From CAYQZD01 sp964421875 (GTDB taxonomy: Bacteria > Electryoneota > Tariuqbacteria > Tariuqbacterales > Tariuqbacteraceae): a stretch of DNA of 41,705 bases. The DNA lies in contig CAYQZD010000023.1 of assembly GCA_964421875.1 (NCBI GenBank), positions 1 to 41,705 on the forward strand. The letters run 5' to 3'. The notes below the pieces were generated by a model, which searched no databases, was not told the origin of the DNA, and saw only the letters and a program-made list of their open reading frames with translations. Both the position numbers and the translations under genes were made by a program. This document shows, piece after piece, positions 7,473 to 15,876 of the stretch; the stretch's first letter is position 1, and every line of letters begins with the position of its first letter.

Positions 7473-7567
7473 AGACCTCCCTTTAAGCCCCTCGTTTTTT
7501 GTGTTTCCGCGAGGGAGCGTGGGAACGAGAAAAGCTTTTGGGCGCCTCCTATCGATAAATTACTCTA

Positions 7568-8752
7568 TTATGCGTGATTATTGCGCTTTTTCGCCCAGTC
7601 GACGATTTCTCCTACCGCTTTGATAGCGGCGTCGATGTGTTCTTCCTTGTTAAACGCTCCCACCGAAAATCTCACGCCGCCGTGAATCTCCAGTATCCCC
7701 AATTGCTGATGCACCAGGGGGGCGCAGTGCAATCCGGTACGCACGGCAATGCTGTAATCCCCGTCGAGTATAATTCCCACATCGCCAGCCTCAACTCCCT
7801 TCACATTGATGGTGATTGTGGAAAGGTGATTTTCCAGACTGTCGCAGCAGTAGGTTTTCACGTTGTCGATAGCTTTAAAGCCGTCTAATAACTTTTGCGC
7901 CAGTTTCATTTCGTGGGCGCGGATATTCTCCATCCCCTGCTCTTCAATCCAATCCTGCCCCGCCCAAAGCGAGGCGATTCCCAGCATATTGGGGGTGCCA
8001 TATTCCATGCGGAAGGGGTAGTCTTCAAGGTGGTAAGGATAGGCGGAGCGGACGCCGGTGCCGCCGGCGCGGGACTGACGGATATCCACATTTTTGCGCA
8101 CGCACATCCCCCCTATCCCGGTGGAACCCATCAAAGCTTTGTGCCCGGTGAAAGCCAGGACATCGATGTGCATATCCTTCATATTCACCGGAATCACTCC
8201 CGCGGTTTGAGAAGTGTCCACCGCGAATAAAACTCCCGCTTCCTTGCACACCGCCCCGATGTCCTTCAAGGGCTGGATGGTCCCCAATACATTGGAACCG
8301 TGGTTCACCACCACTAATTTTGTGTTGGATTTTATCGCTCTCTTGATATCGTCAGGTTCTATGAAACCCTGTTGGTTAAAAGGGATATAAGTCGCTTCCA
8401 CACCGTGGTCGCGCACCATACAATTCACGGGACGAATGACGGAATTGTGCTCAACATTGGTGGTGATGACATGGTCGCCGGTAGTCAACAATCCCTGAAT
8501 TATGAGGTTCAAAGAATCGGTGGCGTTGTAAGAGTAACACAATCTTTCAGGTGTATCCTCATCGCCGCCGAAAAACTTGGTGAGCCGGAGTCGGAGGTCT
8601 TCGATAATGTTTCCCGCTTCAATCGCTTTATCGAAACCGCTCCTGCCGGGATTGACCCCGCAGCTGCGGTAAAAGTCCACCATAAATTTATAGACATTGT
8701 CGGGTTTGGGCCAGGCAGTGGCCGCATTGTCGAGGTAGATTATTTCTTCCAT
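7568..8752 (-). CDS. Cysteine desulfurase family PLP enzyme
   Basis: This 394-residue class V aminotransferase-fold enzyme resembles the SufS/NifS group. Such enzymes take sulfur from cysteine as a protein persulfide, usually for Fe-S clusters or other thio-cofactors. The start IYLDNAATAWPKPDNV is typical. Residues EHNS (101-104) and DTSQTAG (179-185) match the PLP-site motifs, and FTGHKALMG holds the PLP lysine at 205. The persulfide cysteine is Cys343 in RTGLHCAPL. The sequence pattern fits the desulfurase-like subfamily often found outside suf or isc operons. No scaffold gene (sufU, sufB or iscU) is adjacent, so its sulfur acceptor is unclear. Confidence 0.88.
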   Translation of the reverse strand: MEEIIYLDNAATAWPKPDNVYKFMVDFYRSCGVNPGRSGFDKAIEAGNIIEDLRLRLTKFFGGDEDTPERLCYSYNATDSLNLIIQGLLTTGDHVITTNVEHNSVIRPVNCMVRDHGVEATYIPFNQQGFIEPDDIKRAIKSNTKLVVVNHGSNVLGTIQPLKDIGAVCKEAGVLFAVDTSQTAGVIPVNMKDMHIDVLAFTGHKALMGSTGIGGMCVRKNVDIRQSRAGGTGVRSAYPYHLEDYPFRMEYGTPNMLGIASLWAGQDWIEEQGMENIRAHEMKLAQKLLDGFKAIDNVKTYCCDSLENHLSTITINVKGVEAGDVGIILDGDYSIAVRTGLHCAPLVHQQLGILEIHGGVRFSVGAFNKEEHIDAAIKAVGEIVDWAKKRNNHA

Positions 8753-9139
8753 ATAAAAGCTCCAGATATGTCTTCGTGGTGTTGAGTATCAAGTAACCGG
8801 TGTCGGGCGCGGTTTTTGAATTTATTTTCTCTTTTTAAGTTTTAGAGCCGCCCCGGCACTTCGATTTTTCATATCTTTACAATTTAATAAAAAATTTGTA
8901 AAAAATCAAAAATTAACCCAAGATACCCCTATATGGGGTGATAGAATTGTTAATGAAAATTTAAACGCACATTTTTAATAATAAACAAAATACTAATTTA
9001 TAAATAAATATTTATCTAATAATACATTACTTACTTCATAGAAAATTCTCTTTACTACTATTGACATTTTATATAAAAAAATATATATTTATGACATAGT
9101 TAATCAACCACATTTCAAATGATTACTAAGAGGATAGAA
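8753..9139. other. AT-rich intergenic region between divergent genes
   Basis: The base composition drops to strongly AT-rich from about 8820 onward, unlike the region to the left. A small inverted repeat ACCCC-tatat-GGGGT lies at 8925-8939. A good promoter for the downstream cassette lies at 9061-9089. No gene or att-like direct repeat was recognised. Confidence 0.6.
9061..9089 (+). promoter_or_regulatory. Sigma-70-type promoter for the AT-rich cassette
   Basis: TTGACA at 9061-9066 and TATATT at 9084-9089 are separated by 17 bases. The predicted transcript would start near 9096, about 45 bases before the first gene. Confidence 0.65.
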
Positions 9140-9838
9140 ATGTCAAAAGGTATCGGCTTAGAAATACATGAAGAGGATTTTCATCGAGATTTCAGAAAAC
9201 TACTAACTTTGAATGTTAGTATTCTAAGAAAATTCACAGAAATTGTGCGTAACGAAGAAGGTATTGGTATTGATAACGAGGAAATAGCCGCTTCTTTTAT
9301 AGAAAGCGCGGGACTTAAAATTGAGGACTTAAACTCATTAACAAGAGTATCACGGCACATTTTCAAACGGTCAATTGAGAAAGATGTTTCGACAGAGGAC
9401 TTGATTAGCGAAATACAAAATTATTCAGCAAATAATAAATTAACCCTGAGTAATTCTAAAATTGCTTTGCTCAGGAAGTTATTTGATATCGACCAAATGA
9501 TCAAACAAAGAATAAAAGTCGAACCTTACAGGAAAGGTGTTGTTAATATTATAAGGAGTCTAACCGGTGTTGTTGATTTACGCGCTGTTTATAATGACGA
9601 AAATGAAAATAATCTGGAATGCTTTATTCCTATGCTTATAGTTAAGATAAAATCTATGGATGAGGAAGCGAATGAACATGATTTTATCTGCCAAATGGAT
9701 TATGAAAACCTCAAAAAAATGATTGAATTATTAGAAAAATATAAAGATAAGTTAGAAATAATAAAAAACACATGTAAGGACAAAATAGAGATTTATGAAT
9801 TGAAAGCTAAAACAGAATTGGAGAAATCAGTTGAATAG
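9140..9838 (+). CDS. Unknown protein, helical N-terminus with possible COMM-like C-terminal region
   Basis: I do not recognise this family. The start is set at ATG 9140 by AAGAGGA at 9128-9134; an upstream in-frame ATG at 9119 lacks such a site. The 232-residue protein is acidic and Lys-rich. The first 130 residues look all-helical. Next comes a stretch with alternating hydrophobic residues (RSLTGVVDLRAVYND, then FIPMLIVKIKSM, then HDFICQMDYENLKKMIELL), and finally a coiled-coil-like Lys/Glu tail. The order of a short strand, a variable loop, a hydrophobic strand, a third strand and a long helix recalls the COMM domain of eukaryotic COMMD proteins; this is only a hypothesis from pattern. It is the first gene of a compact three-gene unit and overlaps the next gene by 8 bases. 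Its low GC suggests recent acquisition. Confidence 0.75.
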   Translation: MSKGIGLEIHEEDFHRDFRKLLTLNVSILRKFTEIVRNEEGIGIDNEEIAASFIESAGLKIEDLNSLTRVSRHIFKRSIEKDVSTEDLISEIQNYSANNKLTLSNSKIALLRKLFDIDQMIKQRIKVEPYRKGVVNIIRSLTGVVDLRAVYNDENENNLECFIPMLIVKIKSMDEEANEHDFICQMDYENLKKMIELLEKYKDKLEIIKNTCKDKIEIYELKAKTELEKSVE

Positions 9839-10121
9839 AACAGCTATAAATACCAGTAGAAAGTTTTGTGAGCTTTGGCTGACCGATCTTCCAGTTAGAG
9901 ATTATCCTCCTGGAATCAAGACAGAACCGGCTCGATACGAAACTGTAAAGTACGAAGAAAATTATAATCCAATCTTTAGCGAGTGGGGAATTACTCCTAA
10001 CGAAAAAATCTATGAAATGATTTCACAACAACTGAAAAATCTAAGTGAAGAAATAAGAGCAGTAACAAAACACTTGAAAGAAACCCTTGATAAACTCGAT
10101 GAAATCGATACCGGGAGTTAA
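9831..10121 (+). CDS. Small unknown protein, second gene of the AT-rich cassette
   Basis: This 96-residue protein of unknown family starts at TTG 9831, 7 nt after GGAG, and overlaps the first cassette gene by 8 bases. That implies translational coupling. The N-terminal half has aromatic and proline-rich segments (KFCELWLTDLPVRDYPPG, ARYETVKYEENYNPIF). The C-terminal half (residues 56-93) is an amphipathic helix rich in Lys, Glu and Leu, likely a coiled coil. There is no signal peptide or membrane segment. The C-terminal helix could pair with the coiled-coil proteins encoded on either side, suggesting a small complex. Confidence 0.7.
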   Translation: MNRTAINTSRKFCELWLTDLPVRDYPPGIKTEPARYETVKYEENYNPIFSEWGITPNEKIYEMISQQLKNLSEEIRAVTKHLKETLDKLDEIDTGS

Positions 10122-10123
10122 CA

Positions 10124-10405
10124 ATGTTCGACCCATTAAAAACAACTCAAGATATATTTACGCTTATTAGCGATGTAAAATCTCTTAAGGAACAAGTAAG
10201 CAGGCTCGATGAAAGAATCTTCAATCATCATGAGAGAATTGTCAAACTCGAAAACGCTGAAAAGGAAATAATGCTTAAAGCAGAAATTTCGGCGATTAAG
10301 GGTGTAGCGCATTTGAATACGCATTTTGTGGAACGAATTGTCAATATCGAAAAGGCAACGGGAATCACTCCGCCTCCACTCCCAAAATTATTTCCTACCG
10401 AATAA
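10124..10405 (+). CDS. Small coiled-coil protein, third gene of the AT-rich cassette
   Basis: This 93-residue protein is of unknown family. It begins 2 bases after the stop codon of the previous gene, with GGGAG placed before the ATG. Residues 15-80 are a long heptad-patterned helix (DVKSLKEQVSRLDERIF, then ERIVKLENAEKEI), a probable coiled coil. It ends in a short proline-rich tail (TPPPLPKLFPTE) that could be a docking peptide. There is no membrane segment. The spacing and matching base composition show that the three genes form one transcription unit. The stop codon lies against the terminator shared with pepT. Confidence 0.7.
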   Translation: MFDPLKTTQDIFTLISDVKSLKEQVSRLDERIFNHHERIVKLENAEKEIMLKAEISAIKGVAHLNTHFVERIVNIEKATGITPPPLPKLFPTE

Positions 10406-10434
10406 AAAAACTGCCACTCTAATGAATGGCAGTT
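10404..10434 (-). terminator. Intrinsic terminator of pepT
   Basis: On the minus strand AACTGCCA pairs with TGGCAGTT (10409-10416 with 10427-10434) over a ten-base loop, followed by a run of seven T. The plus-strand side has no T run, so it mainly serves the leftward pepT transcript, although the hairpin could also slow the cassette transcript. Confidence 0.85.
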
Positions 10435-10460
10435 CCATCGAATTATTCCGACTGTTTAGT

Positions 10461-11723
10461 CTACATCCCTTCCTGGGCATAGAGCATTCCCAGGTTCAGC
10501 ACCACTTCCGCCGCTTTGCCCAGGCTGGATTCGGCGATGAATTCTTTACGGGAATGGAACAACATGCCTCCGGCAAAAAGATTGGGCGTGGGATGTCCCA
10601 TCAGCGAAAGTCTGGCTCCGTCGGTGCCTCCGCGTATCGCAGTGGAGATGACTTGTAATCCGGCTTGCTTGATGGCCTTCCGCGCCAAATCCAGCGACCG
10701 CGGATGTTTATTCAAAACCTGAACCATATTCTCGTACTGATGCTTAACGTTCATCTCAATTTTCAATCCGGGATATCGAGCTTCATAGACCGCGTTCAAC
10801 TTCTCCAGAAACTGAATCCGCTTTTGGTTTTTTGCGTTTTCGAAGTCACGGATAATCATTTTGAAGGTGGTCTTCTCAGGTGTGCCGGAAATATCCATCG
10901 GATGATAAAATCCTTCACGCTTTTCCGTATGTTCGGGAGATTCCCATTCCGGGAGGTCTGCCAGGTAATGCGCAGCGATATTCACTGCGTTCACCATCCT
11001 GTCTTTGGAGAAACCGGGGTGGACGTTGATGCCTTTAAAAGTGAACGAGGCCATATAGGCGTCGAAACACTCAAACTCCAACTCGCCGGGGACGCTCCCG
11101 TCTACGGTATAGCAGTATTCCGGGATTTTTTTCAAATCGATTTTGGCGGTTCCCATTCCAACTTCCTCGTCAGGAGTGAAACAAACGCGGATTTCGCCGT
11201 GCTTCAGTTCCGGGTATTTCTTGAAGGCTGCCATAGCAGCCATTATTTCCGCGATTCCAGCTTTGTCATCGGCCCCCAGCAGGGTATCCCCCGAAGCGGT
11301 AATGATGTTCTCACCTACCATTTCCTTAAGTTCAGGGACATCGTTGAAGGTGATTTTCAGTTCCGGGTCTTCGGGGAAAGTGATTTCAGAACCGTCATAG
11401 TTCCGGATGATGCGGGGCTTAACGTTCTCCCCGCTAACCGCGTTAGAGGTGTCGACGTGGGCAATGAATCCCACGAGTTGGACTTCTTTGTCGATATTTG
11501 AGGGGAGGGTTGCATATGTGTAGCAATGCTCATCCAGTTCCACATCTTTCAGTCCCAGTTCCTCAAGCTCCGCCTTAAGCATTTTTGCCAGATCGAACTG
11601 GCGTTCTGTCGATGGAGTTTTATCGACATCTTCCTCCGAAGTGGTATGTACTTTAACATAGCGAAGGAAGCGCTCGTTAGCGTCTTTCAGTAAGAAATCT
11701 TTGATTTCTTGTTTCAGACTCAT
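10461..11723 (-). CDS. pepT: Peptidase T (tripeptide aminopeptidase)
   Basis: This cytoplasmic M20-family dizinc aminopeptidase releases the N-terminal residue of tripeptides. It is 420 residues long, close to the usual 408-411. Visible metal and catalytic motifs are GFIAHVDTS (His89, Asp91), LLGADDKAGIAEI (Asp152 region) and FTPDEEVGMG (Glu186/Glu187). Also present are YTVDGS and the C-terminal RGGTDGARLS...GHPTPNLFAGG loop typical of PepT. AAGGA precedes the ATG. The gene is monocistronic, with a promoter at 11778-11805 and a terminator at 10404-10434. Together with hypD and iorAB it fits an organism that uses peptides and amino acids. Confidence 0.95.
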   Translation of the reverse strand: MSLKQEIKDFLLKDANERFLRYVKVHTTSEEDVDKTPSTERQFDLAKMLKAELEELGLKDVELDEHCYTYATLPSNIDKEVQLVGFIAHVDTSNAVSGENVKPRIIRNYDGSEITFPEDPELKITFNDVPELKEMVGENIITASGDTLLGADDKAGIAEIMAAMAAFKKYPELKHGEIRVCFTPDEEVGMGTAKIDLKKIPEYCYTVDGSVPGELEFECFDAYMASFTFKGINVHPGFSKDRMVNAVNIAAHYLADLPEWESPEHTEKREGFYHPMDISGTPEKTTFKMIIRDFENAKNQKRIQFLEKLNAVYEARYPGLKIEMNVKHQYENMVQVLNKHPRSLDLARKAIKQAGLQVISTAIRGGTDGARLSLMGHPTPNLFAGGMLFHSRKEFIAESSLGKAAEVVLNLGMLYAQEGM

Positions 11724-12025
11724 TTCAATTCCTTTATAGTTTGTCGGTTGGTTGTTGCTATCGATTAATTACTTAACAATATATAAAATATTTATAAAAA
11801 TTCAAATTTATTTCAGGGAAGTATCAAGCCCTCTCTATCATATTCATTCCTGCGGCAGAGCTTGGATTGGAGTATATCGCAATCCCTGAAGCTGTTGTTA
11901 TTTTCAATTAAAAAATCACAGGATAAAACGCTGAGAGTTGAAAAATTCGAGTATAATCAATATTATTGAAAAATCGCTCTATTTAGGATCACTATTCAGT
12001 GATAACGGCATACAAAGGAGGGCCA
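11724..12025. other. Divergent intergenic region between pepT and hemerythrin genes
   Basis: An AT-rich stretch at 11770-11810 holds the pepT promoter. A TATAAT at about 11952 could be the -10 box of the hemerythrin gene, but no good -35 box is spaced correctly. Nothing else was recognised. Confidence 0.5.
11778..11805 (-). promoter_or_regulatory. Probable pepT promoter
   Basis: On the minus strand TTGAAT (11805-11800) and TATATT (11783-11778) are separated by 16 bases, about 55 bases upstream of the pepT ATG. Confidence 0.5.
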
Positions 12026-12442
12026 ATGCAAATCGATTGGAACGATAGTTTTCGCGGCGGCATTGAATCTATCGACACTCAACATCATAAATTGGTAAAA
12101 CTGGTCAACGATCTGGGCCGAGAGATGCTGCGGGGACGCGGCAGCAAAGTGTTGTTGGACGTGCTGGGAAGATTATCGGACTATACCGCATTCCATTTCA
12201 AGGCTGAGGAAGATTTGATGAAGAAGCACAATTACCCTGATTATGAAAAACACCAAGGATATCACCTCGAATTCAAACGAGAATTAGCGGAATACGTCCA
12301 AAGGTACAGAAAAGGGGATTCGCTTCTACACCAAGACGTTTTTCGTTTTATCAAGAATTGGGTGCTATGGCATATCCGGGATAACGCCCATGAGGTGGAT
12401 AAGAAGCTCGCCAGATACTTGCTCACCAAGGGCGTGCGCTGA
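12026..12442 (+). CDS. Bacteriohemerythrin
   Basis: This 138-residue four-helix protein would bind oxygen at a non-heme diiron site, for oxygen storage or scavenging in an anaerobe. The start is ATG 12026, preceded by GGAGGG; an upstream GTG at 11999 has no such site. Ligand motifs are IDTQHH (His20), HFKAE (His57, Glu61) and HQGYH (His76, His80). The last motif normally reads HIxxxD. Here it is HIRDNAHEVD (His116 to Asp125), about four residues longer, so either the carboxylate ligand is Asp125 after a one-turn insertion or Asp119 takes part. The flanks (WVLWHI and DKKLARYL) remain typical. No chemotaxis or regulatory domain is fused. Confidence 0.9.
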   Translation: MQIDWNDSFRGGIESIDTQHHKLVKLVNDLGREMLRGRGSKVLLDVLGRLSDYTAFHFKAEEDLMKKHNYPDYEKHQGYHLEFKRELAEYVQRYRKGDSLLHQDVFRFIKNWVLWHIRDNAHEVDKKLARYLLTKGVR

Positions 12443-12594
12443 TTTCGAGCTGCAGCGATAAAAAGCGCTCAACCCGGATTATCGATATTATTCATGTGGG
12501 TTTTTTTACCAGAAATAACGGAAGCGTATCCCACGAGCTGTGAATTTTCATCAAAAGTAGCTCGATGGTTCTCGAAAGATTCTTGCAACAAAAC

Positions 12595-12623
12595 TTGACA
12601 TTCTGTTAAGATACAGTTATGAT
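12595..12623 (+). promoter_or_regulatory. Near-consensus sigma-70 promoter
   Basis: TTGACA at 12595-12600, a 17-base spacer and TATGAT at 12618-12623 lie about 50 bases upstream of the small membrane protein gene. This is the best promoter match in the window. Confidence 0.75.
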
Positions 12624-12673
12624 AATGTAACTATTCGGGAGGAAGATGTTAAAATAAGTAAGGAGGAGTCTTT

Positions 12674-12871
12674 ATGAAGTGGTTGGAGGGCTTGTCCTGG
12701 ATTACTATCATTGCCGCGGCAGTGATTTTTATCCTGGGGCTCGTTGGGGGTATCCTCAGTTGCTCGCTTCTGGTCTCTCCCCGGGGCTGCACACTGATTG
12801 CCAGCGCCTTACTGCTATTCGCCCTTAATTTCAGCTTGTTAAGGTCGCTAAAACTTAGAGAGCAGGGATAG
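12674..12871 (+). CDS. Small two-helix membrane protein
   Basis: This 65-residue protein has two hydrophobic segments (about residues 8-32 and 40-56) separated by a short SPRGC turn, and a basic C-terminus (RSLKLREQG). No family was recognised. Expression signals are unusually clear: a near-consensus promoter at 12595-12623, a strong AAGGAGGAG ribosome-binding site and an intrinsic terminator at 12948-12981. It is therefore very likely a real, independently transcribed gene despite its size. Confidence 0.75.
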   Translation: MKWLEGLSWITIIAAAVIFILGLVGGILSCSLLVSPRGCTLIASALLLFALNFSLLRSLKLREQG

Positions 12872-13477
12872 TCTGGCTGAAGAGCCAAAACCCCTTTCCG
12901 TTCCTTGCTTTCCATCCGTTCCACTATCGCTGGCACAGGATAATTAGAAAGCCCCGGCTGCAAACCGGGGCTTTTCGTTTTACTCAATGGAAACTGTGAA
13001 TTATCGAATATAGATTAATCCATCGGTTTTTGACAAATTGTAATACATCGATTCGACAAGGTGTGTTTTGCACGGGATTACTACCTTGATTCTTCATTAT
13101 CTGCTTGGAACATTCACCCGGAAGGTTAAAATATGATTCCTGATCTAAAAACACCGAATACTAATCGACAGGGACGCAATTCTATGTTTTAATTGAATAT
13201 GTATTTGCGTAATCAGCGGACATCTGCATTAATCTGCGATTCTAAAAATCATAACACGGAATCTGCGTACTACAGTGACAGGATGGTGGCAAATTGATTT
13301 TAATGAAAAAAATTACTATATTAAAAATGAATTCCGGTAGTTCCCACCGTAAACTCTCATAGAGGGTCTCCATCTCGTTTTTCCTCATCGAATGATGAAA
13401 ATCCGGCTCACGTATCAAAACTGACTCTTTTGTCAAAGTAAACTACTGTTATCAATTTATTTACATTTGAATAAGTC
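12872..13477. other. Long intergenic region without a recognisable gene
   Basis: After the terminator at 12948-12981 the remaining 500 bases carry no gene of normal codon structure. A phrase of near-repeats (gcggacatctgc, attaatctgcg, ggaatctgcg) lies at 13216-13268. A TTGACA at 13029-13034 has no matching -10 box. The histidine kinase gene follows with an unusual TTG start and no strong ribosome-binding site. Confidence 0.5.
12948..12981 (+). terminator. Intrinsic terminator
   Basis: GCCCCGG at 12951-12957 pairs with CCGGGGC at 12965-12971, followed by TTTTCGTTTT. It ends the small membrane protein transcript. Confidence 0.9.
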
Positions 13478-15589
13478 TTGAATAGCGCTGAAAATATCGA
13501 CAATCCTCGCGTCGATGATGAATCGAAGGCGTACGACTCCGGTTACCGCGAGATATTCGACGCCAGCGTTGACGCTATTTTGATTCATAACGCTGAAACC
13601 GGCGCAGTTTCCGACGTGAATCTGAGATTTTGCCAAATGTACGAATGTACGCGCGAGGAAGCTATCTCCCTGGGTGTCGGAGGTCTCAGCGCAGATGAAG
13701 ATTCTTATACAGAAGCGGTTGCTTTTGAATTAATTCATAAGGCTTATAGCGAAGATCCGCAGGTGTTTGACTGGAAAGCCCGAAAGGGAACGGGTGAGCT
13801 GTTCTGGGTGGAAGTCAATCTGAAAAGAGCCATCATCAATGAGGAAGTTTGTGTGTTGGCTTTCGTGAGAGATATTTCTGAACGAAAACAGTCTGAGGAA
13901 GTATTACAAAGAGAACTCGCGGTAAACAGCGCCATGGCGGCTTTATCAAATGCTCTGGTCGATACGAAGGCCTCAGTTGAAGAAATCGCCGAAATCGTGC
14001 TTGATTTCAGTAAATCGCTGACAAATAGCGATCACGGTTTCGTGTCTTCGATAAATCCTGATACACGAGATAATGTGCCTCACACTTTGACTAAAATGAT
14101 GGATTCGGAGCTCCCCTTTCTGGACAAAAACAAAAACCTCGAATTCCCCATAGGCTCCGATGGAAAATATCCTAAACTCTTTGGACACGCCTTGAACACA
14201 CGCAAAGCATTCTACACCAATTCCCCCGATACCCACCAAGCTTCGACCGGCACCCCACAAGGCCACATTGCTATTAAAAACTTCCTCGCCGCGCCTGCGG
14301 TAATCGGCGACAAGGTTTTTGGTCAGATTGCGCTTGCCAATAAACCGGTCGTTTACTCAGACAGGGATCTGGAAGCGATAAAAAGGTTAGCCGATTTATA
14401 TGCGCTGGCTCTTAAACGGAAACGAGACGAAGAGGCTCTACAAATAAGCGAAGAGAAGTACCGCGATTTGGTGGAAAATATAAACGATGTTATTTTCGCT
14501 ATAGACTTCGAGGGTAACTTTACCTATATCAGCCCCACGGTGAAAGCGATATTTGGTTATGAACCGGAGATAATCGTCGGTCAACCATTTGTGAGTTTCA
14601 TTTTTGAAGATGACCAACTGTCAATGCGTCAACGTTTCGGGGAGATTCTAGCGGGCAAGCTAACGCCGTCAGAATTCCGTCTTGTTAGTGAAACGGATGA
14701 AATCCATTGGGTGAGGACTTCAAGCCGTCCGATTGTCAAAGAGGGGCGAGCAGTGGGAATTCAGGGTGTCTTATCAGAAATCACCGAGTTGAAACACGCT
14801 GAGGGGGAACGCCGTCGGCTGGAGACTCGGATTCAACAAGCGCAGAAAATGGAGAGTCTGAGCTTGTTAGCCGGAGGTGTTTCTCACGATTACAATAATC
14901 TGTTGCAGAGTATCCTGGGAAACGCGGATTTAGCGTTGATGGACCTTTCGCCGCTGCATCCAGCCTGGGAGAGTATTGAAGCGTTGAAGAAATCCGCTGC
15001 TCAAGCCGCACATTTAACAATGCAAATGCTAGCTTTCACCGGGAATGGAATTTATGAACCCAGAAGATTCAACCTTTCAAGTCTAGTTGAACAATCGGAG
15101 CGTCTCTTAAAATCGACCATATCCGACAAAGCTTTGCTGAAGTTAGAATTGACCGAGGACCTGCCCCTGATAGAAGCCGATGTAAGCCAGGTTCGTCAAG
15201 CAATCCTTAATGTTGTCACCAACGCTTCGGAAGCGTTAGAGGACTCGGAGGGATTAATCACCTTAACCACCGGCTTAGCGGAGTGCAACCGGGAATACTT
15301 ATGCGAAACCAGCTCCGATGAAGACCTTCCCGAAGGCAGATATGTTTACATTAAAATAAAAGACACCGGCGCCGGAATGAAGAAAGACACCATTGCCAGG
15401 ATTTTCGATCCCTTCTTTTCCACCAAATTCACCGGTCGAGGATTGGGACTGGCGGCTGTGTTTGGGATAATGCGAAGTCACAATGGCGCTATCAAGGTGG
15501 AGAGTCAGCCTGGCGAAGATTCCACTTTCACCCTGCTCTTTCCGGTGATTGCAGATGACACACTATTCAACGAAGGCGCCGAACTATAA
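13478..15589 (+). CDS. PAS-GAF-PAS sensor histidine kinase
   Basis: This 703-residue protein is predicted to be a cytoplasmic sensor kinase, since no membrane helix is seen. The first PAS domain covers about residues 22-137 and ends in FVRDISERK. A GAF-like domain covers about 150-312 (FGQIALANKPVVYSDRDLEAI) and a second PAS about 325-440. The phosphoacceptor is His470 in GGVSHDYNNLLQSI, of the NtrB-like HxxNN type. The ATPase has the N box NVVTNASEAL (578-587), the G1 box DTGAGM (629-634) and the G2 box GRGLGLAAVFGIM (653-665). Kinases of this kind often carry a C-terminal receiver; this one stops after the ATPase domain and no response regulator is adjacent. The frame opens at TTG 13478, so the exact start is uncertain. 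Confidence 0.9.
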   Translation: MNSAENIDNPRVDDESKAYDSGYREIFDASVDAILIHNAETGAVSDVNLRFCQMYECTREEAISLGVGGLSADEDSYTEAVAFELIHKAYSEDPQVFDWKARKGTGELFWVEVNLKRAIINEEVCVLAFVRDISERKQSEEVLQRELAVNSAMAALSNALVDTKASVEEIAEIVLDFSKSLTNSDHGFVSSINPDTRDNVPHTLTKMMDSELPFLDKNKNLEFPIGSDGKYPKLFGHALNTRKAFYTNSPDTHQASTGTPQGHIAIKNFLAAPAVIGDKVFGQIALANKPVVYSDRDLEAIKRLADLYALALKRKRDEEALQISEEKYRDLVENINDVIFAIDFEGNFTYISPTVKAIFGYEPEIIVGQPFVSFIFEDDQLSMRQRFGEILAGKLTPSEFRLVSETDEIHWVRTSSRPIVKEGRAVGIQGVLSEITELKHAEGERRRLETRIQQAQKMESLSLLAGGVSHDYNNLLQSILGNADLALMDLSPLHPAWESIEALKKSAAQAAHLTMQMLAFTGNGIYEPRRFNLSSLVEQSERLLKSTISDKALLKLELTEDLPLIEADVSQVRQAILNVVTNASEALEDSEGLITLTTGLAECNREYLCETSSDEDLPEGRYVYIKIKDTGAGMKKDTIARIFDPFFSTKFTGRGLGLAAVFGIMRSHNGAIKVESQPGEDSTFTLLFPVIADDTLFNEGAEL

Positions 15590-15816
15590 TTGGAAGCGTG
15601 GAATCAAAGAAAGAAATTTCCGAAGGTTTTGTAATATACTGTTTTGAAGTTTTCTTTCCCAAGCAATTGATTATTAAAGATAAATATTCACAGATGATTA
15701 AACGGAATGCAAATTCCAATTGATTCTATCCTACTATATTACAGTAAGATATAGTTATGAAAAATCGTTCATCTTCATACAGGCAAATTGACACTACAAA
15801 ATAATGGGAAAATCTC

Positions 15817-15844
15817 TTGACTTTTTGGAATAAAGTTTTAAATT
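15817..15844 (+). promoter_or_regulatory. Possible promoter for the TPR lipoprotein gene
   Basis: TTGACT at 15817-15822 and TAAATT at 15839-15844 are spaced by 16 bases, 33 bases before the ATG at 15877. The match is moderate and the region is AT-rich. Confidence 0.4.
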
Positions 15845-15876
15845 TGGGTTTATATCTAAAATTCGGAGAATCTAAT

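Noticed and set aside
10665..11501. 278-codon plus-strand frame opposite pepT
   Set aside because: It lies entirely antisense to a gene with all PepT motifs and shows no recognisable domain.
13029..13050. Promoter at TTGACA upstream of the histidine kinase
   Set aside because: No acceptable -10 box at 16-18 bases, and it is more than 400 bases from the gene.
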